34,814 bases of DNA from Ketobacter sp. (GCF_003671495.1 NZ_RCHN01000021.1:1-34814); one strand, 5' to 3'. Positions 1-11,176 are shown, counted from the stretch's first letter. Notes: generated from the letters alone by a model not told the origin. Program-made: numbers and translations.

Positions 1-98
1 ATCACAGGGTGCGCGACTTACAGCTCACGCACGCCGTAGCACCTAACAATATAAGTGTAGACGCCCGATGAAATTTGTTCAGAATTTGGCAAAAAAAA
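1..98. other. Left edge without recognisable gene
   Basis: Ninety-eight bases downstream of the maf stop. I see no coding frame, RNA or clear hairpin; it may be the intergenic region before a gene cut off by the window edge. Confidence 0.5.
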
Positions 99-677
99 TT
101 ACGGAATTTGTATACCTTGTTGCCGCAACATTTCAGCTAATTTTATTAGGGGTAAGCCAATCAACGCGTTAGGATCATCCCCTTCCAATTTCTTGAATAA
201 GGTTATTCCCAGGCCTTCAGATTTAAAGCTTCCTGCGCAGTTAAAGGGCGTCTCTTTTTCGAGGTAACGCCGGATTTCATCCTCGTTCAGCTCCCGGAAG
301 TGGACGTGAAAAGGCTCAACCACAGATTGGCCTTGGCCCGTTGTTGCATCATAAAGACAGAGGCTGGTAAAAAACGTGACCGTGTTTCCACTGCTGGCTT
401 TCAATTGCTGAATGGCCGGTTCCATGGACCCGGGTTTGCCGTTGATCTGTCCATGCAGAACTGAGACCTGGTCACTGGCTATGATGAGCGCCTCGGGGTA
501 TCGGGCAGCGACGGCTTCCGCCTTTTGTCGGGCCAGGCGAGCCACCAGTTGCTCAGGCCGTTCGCCGGGAGCGGGGGTTTCGTCGATGTCCGGTGAGCAG
601 GTTTCAAAGTCGGCGATCAGTTTGCGCAATAATTCCCGGCGAAAAGGGGAGCTGGACCCCAAGATAATCTGTCTCAC
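99..677 (-). CDS. yceF: Maf/YceF-type nucleotide pyrophosphatase
   Basis: Predicted house-cleaning nucleoside triphosphate pyrophosphatase of the Maf family, YceF branch, whose characterised members hydrolyse 7-methyl-GTP to the monophosphate in the cytoplasm. Visible motifs are the N-terminal SSSPFRRELL phosphate-binding segment, DETP, the ASDQV acidic/catalytic segment, GKP, and the C-terminal NCAGSFKSEGLG. About 192 residues, normal for the family. I place the start at the GTG at 677-675, not at the upstream ATG (743): GGAGAG lies a few bases before the GTG, and the protein then begins directly with the conserved RQIILGSSSP strand. The gene is divergent from yceD, as in many Pseudomonadales. 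The stop codon is followed at once by a run of eight T on the minus strand but without a clear GC stem. Confidence 0.93.
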   Translation of the reverse strand: MRQIILGSSSPFRRELLRKLIADFETCSPDIDETPAPGERPEQLVARLARQKAEAVAARYPEALIIASDQVSVLHGQINGKPGSMEPAIQQLKASSGNTVTFFTSLCLYDATTGQGQSVVEPFHVHFRELNEDEIRRYLEKETPFNCAGSFKSEGLGITLFKKLEGDDPNALIGLPLIKLAEMLRQQGIQIP

Positions 678-845
678 TGTTCTCTCCGTAAGCTGCTTGA
701 ATAACAGCTTAAATAACAGAAGGTTAAACTCGATGTTTGGCAAACCCTAAGCCAGTAAGGGTGCGTGTTGGTCAGGATTTGCGGGGGAACCATGATCCCA
801 TAGCCAAAATGCCTGATCCAGTTGAAAAAAAGCCTGTTAAAGCCT

Positions 846-881
846 TTGACAGAGTGCGGTACTGACCATAGAATTGCGCGC
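846..881 (+). promoter_or_regulatory. Near-consensus sigma-70 promoter for yceD-rpmF-plsX
   Basis: TTGACA at 846-851, a 17-base spacer, then TAGAAT at 869-874, with A-rich sequence (GAAAAAAAG) about 20 bases upstream that could act as an UP element. The bases after the -10 are TGCGCGC, a GC-rich discriminator of the kind found at stringently controlled promoters. The predicted start point (about 880-884) falls on or just before the yceD ATG at 884. Confidence 0.75.
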
Positions 882-883
882 TT

Positions 884-1408
884 ATGTTTGAGCACCCACT
901 GCCCACAACCATCAAACCGGTGAAACTTGCCCGACAGGAAGGCAAGCTGATCGGGTTTATGCCGCTAAAGCAGCTGGTTAATCTGGCAGCAGATTGTGTC
1001 TCCGACCAGGGCCGAGTCGAAGCCGACCTTGCCCTGAAGATGGAGCAGGCCCGGCCGGAATTGCATGGCAGCGCAAGTGCTGACGTCAAGCTGGTATGCC
1101 AGCGCTGTCTGGAGCCGGTGGATGTACGGGTTGAAGTGAAGATTGCACTGGGATTCGTGCAAACGGAGGCCCAGATGGCGGAACTGCCGGAAAGCCTTGA
1201 GCCGTTTATGCTTGAGGAAGAGGAGATTCCCCTGGCAGAGCTGCTCGAACAGGAATTGATTTTGGCGTTGCCCATCGTTGCTTATCACTCAGCCTGCGAA
1301 CCCTATCCTTATGAGGGGAAAGAGGCCGCCGAGGCAGCCGTGGATGAGAAGCCCAACCCGTTTGCTGTTCTGGAACAGCTTAAGGGCAAAACGAACAAAC
1401 CCGATTAA
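884..1408 (+). CDS. yceD: YceD/DUF177 family protein (23S rRNA accumulation protein)
   Basis: Member of the YceD (DUF177) family, known in E. coli and plants to promote 23S rRNA accumulation and almost always encoded just before rpmF. The 174-residue product shows the family cysteine pair in LVCQRCLEPVDV (about residues 66-77) and a later conserved segment with AYHSACEPY. The N-terminus MFEHPLPTTIKPVKLA matches the usual start of the family, supporting ATG 884. No Shine-Dalgarno sequence is visible before this ATG, and the strong promoter ends only ten bases upstream, so the mRNA may be leaderless or nearly so. rpmF follows after 28 bases. First gene of a ribosome/lipid operon. Confidence 0.92.
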   Translation: MFEHPLPTTIKPVKLARQEGKLIGFMPLKQLVNLAADCVSDQGRVEADLALKMEQARPELHGSASADVKLVCQRCLEPVDVRVEVKIALGFVQTEAQMAELPESLEPFMLEEEEIPLAELLEQELILALPIVAYHSACEPYPYEGKEAAEAAVDEKPNPFAVLEQLKGKTNKPD

Positions 1409-1436
1409 GATAAAGTTGTAACTCAGGAGCATAACA

Positions 1437-1619
1437 ATGGCAGTTCAACAGAACCGTAAAACCCGATCCAAGCGTGGCATGCGCCGTTCTCACGACAGCC
1501 TGTCCCGACCCACGTTGTCTGAAGACGTAACCACCGGTGAAGTTCATCGTCGCCATCACGTTACTCCGGACGGTTTCTACCGTGGTCGTCAGGTCATCGC
1601 CAGTAAAGACGACGAGTAA
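1437..1619 (+). CDS. rpmF: 50S ribosomal protein L32
   Basis: Sixty-residue basic protein starting [20 protein letters not shown], the unmistakable L32 signature, followed by the [20 protein letters not shown] segment. It is a component of the large ribosomal subunit. AGGAG at 1425-1429 sits at a good distance from the ATG. It has none of the four zinc-binding cysteines seen in some L32 paralogues, so it is the zinc-free type. It lies between yceD and plsX in the classic order and is presumably cotranscribed with both, coupling ribosome and phospholipid synthesis to growth rate. Confidence 0.98.
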   Translation: MAVQQNRKTRSKRGMRRSHDSLSRPTLSEDVTTGEVHRRHHVTPDGFYRGRQVIASKDDE

Positions 1620-1633
1620 GCCCAGACCTCAGT

Positions 1634-2623
1634 ATGGTTACCCTTGCGGTTGACGCAATGGGCGGGGACTTCGGTCCCGATGTAACAGTACCCGCAGTCC
1701 TGCGAGCCCTATCAGAGCAGCAGGACTTGCGGGTTTTGTTGTTTGGTGATCAGCAAAAACTGCAAGCGATTGTGGGGCCACGCAACGTGGATCGCCTCAC
1801 GATTTGCCATTGTGAGCAGAGCATTGGTATGGGGGAATCCCCAGCCATCGCGTTGCGGACGAAGAAGCAATCTTCCATGGGTTTGATGTTGAGTGCGGTT
1901 CAGGATGGCCGGGCGGACGGTTGTGTCAGCGCGGGCAATACCGGTGCGCTCATGGCCCTCAGTCGCCACATTCTCAAAACCACCGAGTCCATTGATCGTC
2001 CCGCTATTATATCGGCCCTGCCTCGGGAAGATGGCAAGCATACCTTTGTCCTGGATTTGGGCGCCAATGTGGGCTGCGATTCGGAACAGCTGTATCAATT
2101 TGCCGTCATGGGGCAGGCGGTGGCCCAGGTGCTGGATGGCAGTGCCAGGCCATCGGTGGCACTCCTCAATATTGGCAGCGAAGAAATCAAAGGCAACGAT
2201 CAGGTGAAAGCCGCCAATGACCTGTTACGCGCAGATCAATCCCTCAACTACCTGGGTTATGTGGAAGGTTCCGATTTGTTCCGGGACAAAGTGGATGTAG
2301 TGGTTTGTGATGGTTTTGTGGGCAATGTGGCACTGAAAACCATCGAAGGCCTGGCCCGATACATCATTTCCGAGGTGCGTCGCGAATTTTCCCGCAGCGT
2401 ATGGAGCCGGATACTGGGGCTTCTGGTTGCACCGTTGTGGCGCAAACTGGAAAGCCGGATCAATCCCAGCGGCTACAACGGGGCCGCATTTGTCGGCTTG
2501 AGGGGCGTGGTGGTGAAAAGCCACGGCAACGCGGACGCGATTGAATTCAATCAGGCCATACTGGCGGCCCGTCAGTATGTGGATAAGAAATTACCGGAAA
2601 AAATCGAAACTCTGCTGAGATGA
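1634..2623 (+). CDS. plsX: Phosphate acyltransferase PlsX
   Basis: Converts acyl-ACP and phosphate to acyl-phosphate, the donor for PlsY in membrane phospholipid synthesis. The 329-residue protein starts with the family hallmark LAVDAMGGDFGPDVTVPA and carries ESPAIALRTKKQSSM, VSAGNTGALMA, RPAIISALP, VLDLGANVGC and the C-terminal GYNGAAFVGLRGVVVKSHG motif, all in order and at normal spacing. A peripheral membrane association is expected from the family. The start is the only reasonable ATG, 14 bases after rpmF; the ribosome-binding site is weak, so translation may depend on flow from rpmF. fabD follows after a 104-base gap. Confidence 0.97.
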   Translation: MVTLAVDAMGGDFGPDVTVPAVLRALSEQQDLRVLLFGDQQKLQAIVGPRNVDRLTICHCEQSIGMGESPAIALRTKKQSSMGLMLSAVQDGRADGCVSAGNTGALMALSRHILKTTESIDRPAIISALPREDGKHTFVLDLGANVGCDSEQLYQFAVMGQAVAQVLDGSARPSVALLNIGSEEIKGNDQVKAANDLLRADQSLNYLGYVEGSDLFRDKVDVVVCDGFVGNVALKTIEGLARYIISEVRREFSRSVWSRILGLLVAPLWRKLESRINPSGYNGAAFVGLRGVVVKSHGNADAIEFNQAILAARQYVDKKLPEKIETLLR

Positions 2624-2727
2624 TGCTGCCAAATTTTGTTACTTTTCCGATGAGCAGCCCGTGCCTATGCCGGTTATGATTGGCAAATCTTCTGCAGGCT
2701 GATTGCCCATTGAATACAAGGTATGTC

Positions 2728-3669
2728 ATGAATAAAGAACTCGCGTTTATCTTCCCGGGTCAGGGATCCCAGGCCGTTGGCATGATGGCAGATTTGAATC
2801 TTGCTCATCCTGCGGTGAAGCAGACCTTTGACGAGGCATCCGAAGCCTTCGGTCAGGATATGTGGCAGTTGGCCCAGAATGGCCCGGACACACTGCTGGC
2901 CCAAACCGAGATAACCCAACCCATTATGTTCGTGGCCGGGTTGGCCGCCTGGCGGGCCTGGTGTGCGGCCACCGAAGTGCGTCCAGCGCTGATGGCCGGG
3001 CACAGCCTGGGGGAATACACTGCCTACGTTGCCTCCGGTGCGATCTCGTTGAGCGAAGGGGTCAGTCTGGTGAAGCGGCGTGGCGAGTTGATGCGTGATG
3101 CCTGCCCGGGTGGACAGGGTAAAATGGCCGCCTTGCTGGGACTGGACGATGACAAGGCGATCGCGGTCTGTGGTGATGCCGCCCAGGGCGACGTGGTGCA
3201 GGCGGTCAATTTCAACTCTCCCGGTCAAGTGGTGATTGCTGGTCATGCCGCCGCGGTGGACCGGGCCATCGAATTGGCAAAAGAAGCCGGTGCTAAAAAA
3301 GCTATGCCCCTGGCGGTGAGCGTGCCCTGTCATTCCGACCTGATGAGGCCGGCTGCGGAGGAATTGGCAGAACAGCTGCGGGCCACGGAGATTTCCGCAC
3401 CGGCCATTCCCGTGGTGAACAATATTGATGCACAGATTGAGCTGGACCCGGCCCGGATTCGGGAAAAACTGATCGCACAGTTGTACAGCCCGGTGCTGTG
3501 GGTGGCTTCGGTGAACACCATGGCCGAAGCCGGTATTACCACGCTGGTGGAGTGTGGTCCGGGGAAAGTGTTGTGTGGTATGAGCAAACGTATTGTACGG
3601 GGTCTGAATGTGTTTACACTGCAGGACCAGGCCGGATTCGATGCAACTCTGGCCGCCCTTAATTCATAA
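2728..3669 (+). CDS. fabD: Malonyl-CoA:ACP transacylase FabD
   Basis: Transfers malonyl from CoA to ACP, supplying extender units for fatty acid synthesis. The 313-residue protein has IFPGQGSQ at residues 8-15, the nucleophile elbow GHSLGE with Ser93, and the SVPCHS segment carrying the active-site His near residue 200. I chose ATG 2728 instead of the longer frame from 2680: the extra 16 residues are not family-like and FabD normally starts a few residues before the FPGQGSQ strand. The gene sits between plsX and fabG, the usual fab order, and ends 31 bases before fabG. Confidence 0.96.
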   Translation: MNKELAFIFPGQGSQAVGMMADLNLAHPAVKQTFDEASEAFGQDMWQLAQNGPDTLLAQTEITQPIMFVAGLAAWRAWCAATEVRPALMAGHSLGEYTAYVASGAISLSEGVSLVKRRGELMRDACPGGQGKMAALLGLDDDKAIAVCGDAAQGDVVQAVNFNSPGQVVIAGHAAAVDRAIELAKEAGAKKAMPLAVSVPCHSDLMRPAAEELAEQLRATEISAPAIPVVNNIDAQIELDPARIREKLIAQLYSPVLWVASVNTMAEAGITTLVECGPGKVLCGMSKRIVRGLNVFTLQDQAGFDATLAALNS

Positions 3670-3700
3670 ATAACGATAACGACCGATAAAGGAGTGCGAC

Positions 3701-4441
3701 ATGTCCCTAGAGGGTAAAGTGGCATTGGTAACCGGTGCCAGCCGCGGAATAGGCAGGGCAATCGCTGAATCACTGATCAAGCAAGGCGTCATTGTGGCGG
3801 GAACCGCGACCACGGAATCCGGTGCCGAGAAAATATCTGAATACATCAGCGCAGCCGGTGGTAACGGCAAGGGGTACTGTCTGAACGTGACCGATCCGTC
3901 CAGCATTGATGTGGTGATGAACGAGATCCAGAAGGAGTTTGGTGCGCCGCTGATTCTGGTGAACAATGCGGGAATCACGCGGGACAATCTGATGTTGCGC
4001 ATGAAAGAGGAGGAGTGGGATCAGGTCATCGACACTAACCTCACATCGGTATTCCGCATGAGCAAAGCCTGCTTGCGCGGCATGACCAAAGCCCGTTGGG
4101 GCCGTATCATCAACATCAGTTCGGTGGTAGGGCTGATGGGTAACATGGGGCAAGCGAATTACAGCGCGGCCAAATCCGGTCTGGAGGGGTTCACCCGCTC
4201 CCTGGCGAAAGAAATCGGCTCCCGTGGTATTACCGTGAACGCGGTGGCCCCCGGTTTTATCGATACTGACATGACCAAAGAGCTGCCGGAAGCCAACAAG
4301 GAGTTGATGCTGGCTCAAATTCCCGCTGGGCGTTTGGGCCAGCCGGAGGAGATCGCGGCGACCGTCACCTTCCTCGCCGGTGAAGAATCTGGTTACATTA
4401 CAGGGGCAACAATTCCTGTTAATGGCGGTATGTATATGTGA
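3701..4441 (+). CDS. fabG: 3-oxoacyl-ACP reductase FabG
   Basis: NADPH-dependent reduction of beta-ketoacyl-ACP in the elongation cycle. Short-chain dehydrogenase of 246 residues with TGASRGIG (11-18) for cofactor binding, NNAG (88-91), Asn113, and the catalytic Ser141, Tyr154 and Lys158 in the NYSAAKSG region; the C-terminal TGATIPVNGGMYM is typical of FabG. AAGGAG at 3688-3693 gives a strong ribosome-binding site. Part of the plsX-fabD-fabG-acpP run; a 137-base gap with a nested hairpin separates it from acpP. Confidence 0.97.
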   Translation: MSLEGKVALVTGASRGIGRAIAESLIKQGVIVAGTATTESGAEKISEYISAAGGNGKGYCLNVTDPSSIDVVMNEIQKEFGAPLILVNNAGITRDNLMLRMKEEEWDQVIDTNLTSVFRMSKACLRGMTKARWGRIINISSVVGLMGNMGQANYSAAKSGLEGFTRSLAKEIGSRGITVNAVAPGFIDTDMTKELPEANKELMLAQIPAGRLGQPEEIAATVTFLAGEESGYITGATIPVNGGMYM

Positions 4442-4465
4442 TATAGTTGCCGCACTGGTTTGATG

Positions 4466-4512
4466 GTGCCTGCCGGGGCCCAAAGCCGCTCTGGGGAAGG
4501 CTTTACAGGCAC
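4466..4512 (+). other. Nested inverted repeat between fabG and acpP
   Basis: Outer arms GTGCCTG (4466-4472) and CAGGCAC (4506-4512) are perfect complements. Inside them a second perfect pair, AAAGCC (4482-4487) and GGCTTT (4499-4504), encloses an 11-base loop. No T-run follows, so it does not look like a standard terminator. It could be an mRNA-stability or processing element or a partial attenuator that lets acpP be expressed differently from fabG. The folding is read from sequence only. Confidence 0.5.
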
Positions 4513-4530
4513 ACTGCTTTATATAAACTA
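4502..4530 (+). promoter_or_regulatory. Weak candidate promoter for acpP
   Basis: TTTACA (4502-4507) followed after 16 bases by TAAACT (4524-4529) in an AT-rich stretch about 50 bases before the acpP start. The -35 is good, the -10 is only four of six. acpP commonly has its own promoter in gammaproteobacteria, which is the main reason to list it. It overlaps the nested inverted repeat. Confidence 0.3.
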
Positions 4531-4578
4531 TAAAACCCTAATGTATATAGGGATCAATGCACAGGAGATAAGAGTCAA

Positions 4579-4815
4579 ATGAGTAGCAATATCGAAGAGC
4601 GCGTCAAGAAGATCGTAGCCGAACAGCTTGGCGTAAAACTGGAAGAGGTCACTAATGACGCTTCTTTCGTCGAAGATCTGGGGGCTGACTCTCTTGACAC
4701 CGTCGAGTTGGTAATGGCTCTGGAAGAAGAATTCGAAACTGAGATTCCTGACGAAGAAGCTGAGAAAATCACCAAAGTTCAGGAAGCCATCGATTACGTT
4801 CAAGCTAACCTGTAA
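4579..4815 (+). CDS. acpP: Acyl carrier protein
   Basis: Carries growing acyl chains on a 4'-phosphopantetheine arm through fatty acid, lipid A and other acylation pathways. The 78-residue, strongly acidic protein has the attachment motif [10 protein letters not shown] with Ser38 and the helix [24 protein letters not shown] at 4562-4566 lies somewhat far (12 bases) from the ATG. A strong terminator follows the stop codon, so acpP ends the upstream transcription unit; fabF is then expressed separately. Confidence 0.98.
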   Translation: MSSNIEERVKKIVAEQLGVKLEEVTNDASFVEDLGADSLDTVELVMALEEEFETEIPDEEAEKITKVQEAIDYVQANL

Positions 4816-4832
4816 GCTGTTCTCGATATCGT

Positions 4833-4862
4833 AAAGCCGCTGTTTTTCAGCGGCTTTTTTTT
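4833..4862 (+). terminator. Rho-independent terminator after acpP
   Basis: Perfect ten-base stem AAAGCCGCTG (4833-4842) and CAGCGGCTTT (4848-4857) with a five-T loop, followed by a run of T to 4862. It closes the yceD to acpP unit. Confidence 0.92.
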
Positions 4863-4928
4863 GCCTGTTGATTCAGGCCCAGGCGTTCAGTGGGATCATC
4901 ATTGCGTTTGATAATGTCTGGTTACGAA

Positions 4929-4942
4929 ATCTTTTGAAAGAT
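4929..4942. promoter_or_regulatory. Dyad in the fabF upstream region
   Basis: ATCTTT-TG-AAAGAT is a perfect 14-base dyad, with further partial symmetry in the flanks (GAA...TTC). It lies in the AT-rich stretch about 95 bases before the fabF start, upstream of TATATAA/TATGTAA sequences that could serve as -10 elements. A regulator-binding site is plausible; no known operator (for example FabR or FadR) is recognised. Confidence 0.35.
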
Positions 4943-5034
4943 ATTTCATCTATATAACAAATATGTAACAAGGGTAAACTAGCGTTCCAGGTGGATATAC
5001 TTGGGATTCAGATTAGCCGTTTGGAGGAAGTGTT

Positions 5035-6270
5035 GTGAGCCGCAGAGTGGTGATCACTGGGATGGGGGCTGTTACCCCCTTGGGTAACAGCGTGGAAGAG
5101 ACCTGGCAAGGTCTGCTGGCAGGAAAGAGTGGTATAGCCCCAATCGACAACTACGATGTCTCCAGTTATGCGACCAAGTTCGCCGGCCAGATTCGTGGTC
5201 TGGACGTAACGGAGTACATGTCGGCGAAAGAAGCGCGCAAGATCGATCCATTCATTCAGTATGGATTGGTGGCCAGCATTCAGGCCATCCGTGACTCCGG
5301 GCTGGAGGTGACGGATGCCAATCGCAAACGGATTGGGGTCGCAGTGGGCTCCGGCATCGGCGGTATCGGAACCATCGAGCGCAACAAAGAGTTGCTGGAT
5401 AAGGGCGGTGTGCGCAAGGTCAGTCCGTTCCTGGTACCGGGCTCCATCATCAATATGATCTCTGGCAATCTGTCCATCATGTACGGCCTGCAGGGCCCGA
5501 ACTGGGCAATCACCACGGCCTGTACAACCGCAACCCATTGCATTGGTTACGCCTCCCGTATGATCAAGTACGGCGACGTAGACGTCATGGTTGCCGGTGG
5601 TGGCGAGTGTGGCTCATCCCCATTGGGTATGGCTGGCTTTGTGGCGGCACGGGCTCTGTCCAGTCGCAATGACGACCCACAGGCGGCGAGCCGTCCCTGG
5701 GATCGTGATCGTGACGGGTTTGTGCTGGCGGACGGCGCCGGGGTGCTGGTGCTGGAAGAGTACGAGCATGCCAAGCAGCGCGGCGCCAAGATTTACGGAG
5801 AGTTGATCGGCTTCGGTGCCAGCAGCGACGCCCATCATATTACTGCGCCCCCGGAAGATGGGCGCGGCGCGGCGGATGCCATGTTGAACGCCATCAATGA
5901 CGCCGGCATCAATGGTGCGGAGGTGGACTATGTGAATGCCCATGGGACCTCCACCCAGGCAGGGGACATTGCGGAAACCAACGCCATCAAGTCGGTGTTC
6001 GGCGATCACGCATACCAACTGTCTGTCAGCTCCACCAAGTCCATGGTGGGTCATTTGTTGGGGGCCGCCGGCGGAGTGGAAGCCGTGTTTACCCTGCTGG
6101 CCATGCAGGACCAGGTGGCTCCCCCCACCATCAACCTGGACAATCCCGATGACGGTTGCGATCTGGACTACGTGCCCCACACGGCCAAGGAGCGCAAGAT
6201 CGAGATCGCGGTGTCCAATTCATTCGGCTTTGGCGGAACCAACGGCACTCTTGTCTTCAAGCGTGTCTGA
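5035..6270 (+). CDS. fabF: 3-oxoacyl-ACP synthase II FabF
   Basis: Elongating condensing enzyme (KAS II) that extends acyl-ACP with malonyl-ACP. 411 residues, the usual length. The active-site cysteine is Cys163 in [10 protein letters not shown]; the two catalytic histidines are in NAHGTST (about 303) and [10 protein letters not shown] (about 340); the C-terminus has [11 protein letters not shown]. The start is GTG, supported by GGAGG at 5023-5027. It is separated from acpP by a terminator and a 219-base gap, so it opens the second unit, leading through pabC, mltG, tmk and holB. The pabC start overlaps its last codons. Confidence 0.97.
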   Translation: MSRRVVITGMGAVTPLGNSVEETWQGLLAGKSGIAPIDNYDVSSYATKFAGQIRGLDVTEYMSAKEARKIDPFIQYGLVASIQAIRDSGLEVTDANRKRIGVAVGSGIGGIGTIERNKELLDKGGVRKVSPFLVPGSIINMISGNLSIMYGLQGPNWAITTACTTATHCIGYASRMIKYGDVDVMVAGGGECGSSPLGMAGFVAARALSSRNDDPQAASRPWDRDRDGFVLADGAGVLVLEEYEHAKQRGAKIYGELIGFGASSDAHHITAPPEDGRGAADAMLNAINDAGINGAEVDYVNAHGTSTQAGDIAETNAIKSVFGDHAYQLSVSSTKSMVGHLLGAAGGVEAVFTLLAMQDQVAPPTINLDNPDDGCDLDYVPHTAKERKIEIAVSNSFGFGGTNGTLVFKRV

Positions 6271-7071
6271 CAACGTCGCAGCGAGCGTCCCCACCTGGAT
6301 CAACGGGCAGCCTGCTGATGCGGTGCCCGTTTCCGATCGTGGCTTGGCCTACGGTGACGGATTGTTTGAAACGCTTCGGGTCACTCAGTCTGGCCCTGTG
6401 CTGCTCGACCTGCACCTTGAGCGCCTGCAGCAGGGGTTGCAGCGGCTGGCAATTCCCCACGATTGGCAGTGCCTTGCCAATGAGGTCCAGAGTTACCCGG
6501 GCCTGCAATGCCCTGGCGTGGTGAAGTGGACAGTAACCCGGGGGCAGGGCGGACGGGGTTACAGCGCAAACCAGGTGCAGGGCCCCACCCGCATCCTTTC
6601 CTGGTACCCATTACCGCTTTATCCCAAAGAATACGCTACGGCGGGGGTGTCGGTGCATTCCTGTCAGCAGGCGCTGGCGGAACAGCCGGTCTTGGCCGGT
6701 TTGAAACACTTGAATCGCCTGGAGCAGGTTTTGGCGCGGCAAGAGTGGGATGATGCCCATCAGGAAGGGCTGATGCTGGACTACCAGGGTAATGTGATCG
6801 AGGGGGTTTTCAGCAATCTGTTTCTGGTGCGCCAGGGTCAGCTGTTCACCCCGGATCTTGCGCGCTGTGGTGTGGCGGGCACCATGCGCCGCTGGCTGCT
6901 GGAGCAGTTTGATCGTAATGGCTATTGCGTCGCTGTCGGCGGCGTCACGTTCCGGGATATCCAACTTGCTGACGAATGGTTTTTTTGCAACAGTGTTTAT
7001 GGAATATGGCCCGTGCGCCAATGGGAGCAAAGCACCTGGGGAGTGGGTGAGATCACGCGCCAGGCTCAGCA

Positions 7072-7099
<28 letters not shown>
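6263..7099 (+). CDS. pabC: Aminodeoxychorismate lyase PabC
   Basis: PLP-dependent lyase that releases p-aminobenzoate and pyruvate from 4-amino-4-deoxychorismate in folate synthesis. Fold-type IV aminotransferase features are present: [17 protein letters not shown] near residues 22-38, the PLP lysine in [28 protein letters not shown], and the phosphate-binding EGVFSNLF. I start it at GTG 6263, overlapping the fabF stop by eight bases, giving 278 residues; an in-frame TTG at 6251 is an alternative, and the long open frame further upstream lies inside fabF and is not coding. The fabF-pabC-mltG order is standard in this group. Confidence 0.93.
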
Positions 7100-9808
<2,709 letters not shown>

Positions 9809-9872
9809 CTGGCATTGGATAGGGCACCTGCTAAACTGGTAACAACATAAATGAATTCGGTTCGATAGCATT

Positions 9873-10220
9873 ATGGCAATAGGTGGCTCACGAAGCGGCA
9901 TTTTGTCCCTCACCATCAAGGACAAGGCGGTGCTCTATGCAGCGTACATGCCCTTCATCCGCAATGGCGGGTTGTTCATTCCCACCAACAAACAGTACAA
10001 GTTGGGGGAGGAGGTCTTTCTCCTGTTGAACCTGATGGAAGAGACAGAGAAGATCCCGGTGGCCGGCAAGATCATCTGGGTGACTCCCAAGGGAGCCCAG
10101 GGTAACCGCGCTGCGGGCATTGGGGTCCAATTCAATGACCAGGACGACACCGCGCGCTCCAAAATTGAAACCTATCTGGCCGGTGCGCTGGAGTCCGACC
10201 GCCCCACCCACACCATGTAA
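9873..10220 (+). CDS. pilZ: Type IV pilus assembly protein PilZ
   Basis: The 115-residue protein is very like the founding PilZ of Pseudomonas: GILSLTIKDKAVLYAAYMPF, NGGLFIPTNKQYKLG, KIPVAGKIIWVTPKGAQG, NRAAGIGVQFND and the C-terminal SDRPTHTM. PilZ is needed for type IV pilus assembly through the pilus ATPase/FimX system. It lacks the RxxxR and (D/N)xSxxG residues needed to bind cyclic-di-GMP, as is usual for this orthologue. Its place between holB and tatD is conserved in Pseudomonadales. Its presence implies that the organism makes type IV pili. Confidence 0.96.
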   Translation: MAIGGSRSGILSLTIKDKAVLYAAYMPFIRNGGLFIPTNKQYKLGEEVFLLLNLMEETEKIPVAGKIIWVTPKGAQGNRAAGIGVQFNDQDDTARSKIETYLAGALESDRPTHTM

Positions 10221-10247
10221 AGGCACTGACCCGTTCTGTTCCGCTGC

Positions 10248-10269
10248 GGAGGCCAGATCCCCGGCCTCC
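10248..10269. repeat. Small hairpin flanked by direct repeats, pilZ-tatD gap
   Basis: GGAGGCC (10248-10254) and GGCCTCC (10263-10269) form a perfect seven-base stem with an eight-base loop and no T-run. The nine-base sequence CCGTTCTGT occurs on both sides (10231-10239 and 10283-10291). Function unknown; it may slow or stabilise the message between pilZ and tatD. Confidence 0.4.
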
Positions 10270-10369
10270 TCGAATGATCCCTCCGTTCTGTGTAAAATCA
10301 CAGCCCTGAATCCCGACGGATAATCCGTTGGTCATCGACTTACTGAAACACCAAACAGGAATCCATTTC

Positions 10370-11176
10370 ATGCTGGTAGATTCCCACTGCCATCTGGACA
10401 AGCTGGATCTGAGCGCCCACGGCGGGGATCTGGAGGCTGCGTTGCAGGCCGCTTACGACCGCCACATCCGCCACATACTCTGTATTGGCATAAATCTGGA
10501 AAACATCGACCAGGTGGTGGCGCTGGCGGAGCGCCATGCACCGGTGTTTGCCTCGGTTGGAGTACATCCGCTGTATCGGGAAAGCCGTGAGCCCACCCAA
10601 GAGGATTTGTTGAGCATCGCCCGTCATCCCAAAGTGGTGGCCATCGGTGAAACCGGCCTCGACTATTTCTATGGGGAAGGGGATCTGCAATGGCAGCGGG
10701 ATCGATTCCACATTCATATCGAAGCGGCGCGACAGTGCCGGTTGCCGCTCATCATCCATACCCGGGGTGCGAAGGAAGACACCTTGCGGGATCTGCGGGA
10801 AATTGGCCAGGGTGAGGTGAACGGTGTATTGCATTGCTTTACCGAAGATCTGGATATGGCGAAGCAGGCGTTGGATCTGGGTTTTATGATTTCCATCTCT
10901 GGTATTGTCACGTTTCGCAATGCCACAGAGTTGCGCGACGTCGTGAAAGCACTGCCGTTGGATCGACTCCTGGTGGAGACGGACGCGCCCTGGCTGGCGC
11001 CGGTTCCCCATCGCGGCAAGCAGAACGAACCCCAATACGTGGTGGAGGTGGCGGAGAAAGTGGCGCAGATCAAAGGGTTGAGTTTGGATGAAGTGGCCCG
11101 TGTCACCACTGAGAACTTCTTTACGGTGTTTGCCAAAGCGCGTTTGAACGCGGATCAGGTTGGAGTGCAAGGATGA
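10370..11176 (+). CDS. TatD/YcfH family metal-dependent hydrolase
   Basis: TIM-barrel metal-dependent DNase-type hydrolase of the TatD family (YcfH branch by context). 268 residues. Metal ligands are visible as DSHCHLD (His6, His8), GETGLDYF, PLIIHTR, LHCFTED and the late ETDAPWLAPVPHRG. ATG 10370 places the HxH motif at the very N-terminus, as in the family, and has AGGA nine bases upstream; the frame open from 10328 adds non-conserved residues. Members have 3'-5' DNase activity and roles in DNA repair; the exact substrate here cannot be told. Its stop overlaps the rmuC ATG. Confidence 0.94.
   Translation: MLVDSHCHLDKLDLSAHGGDLEAALQAAYDRHIRHILCIGINLENIDQVVALAERHAPVFASVGVHPLYRESREPTQEDLLSIARHPKVVAIGETGLDYFYGEGDLQWQRDRFHIHIEAARQCRLPLIIHTRGAKEDTLRDLREIGQGEVNGVLHCFTEDLDMAKQALDLGFMISISGIVTFRNATELRDVVKALPLDRLLVETDAPWLAPVPHRGKQNEPQYVVEVAEKVAQIKGLSLDEVARVTTENFFTVFAKARLNADQVGVQG

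Noticed and set aside
2680..2696. Sigma-54-like sequence (TTGGCA-N8-TGCA) before fabD
   Set aside because: Spacing fits, but the -24 block is incomplete and fabD is a constitutive essential gene; it also shows how often partial sigma-54 matches occur by chance.
9873..10220. Cyclic-di-GMP receptor
   Set aside because: The PilZ-type protein lacks the RxxxR and (D/N)xSxxG residues; it is the pilus-assembly orthologue.
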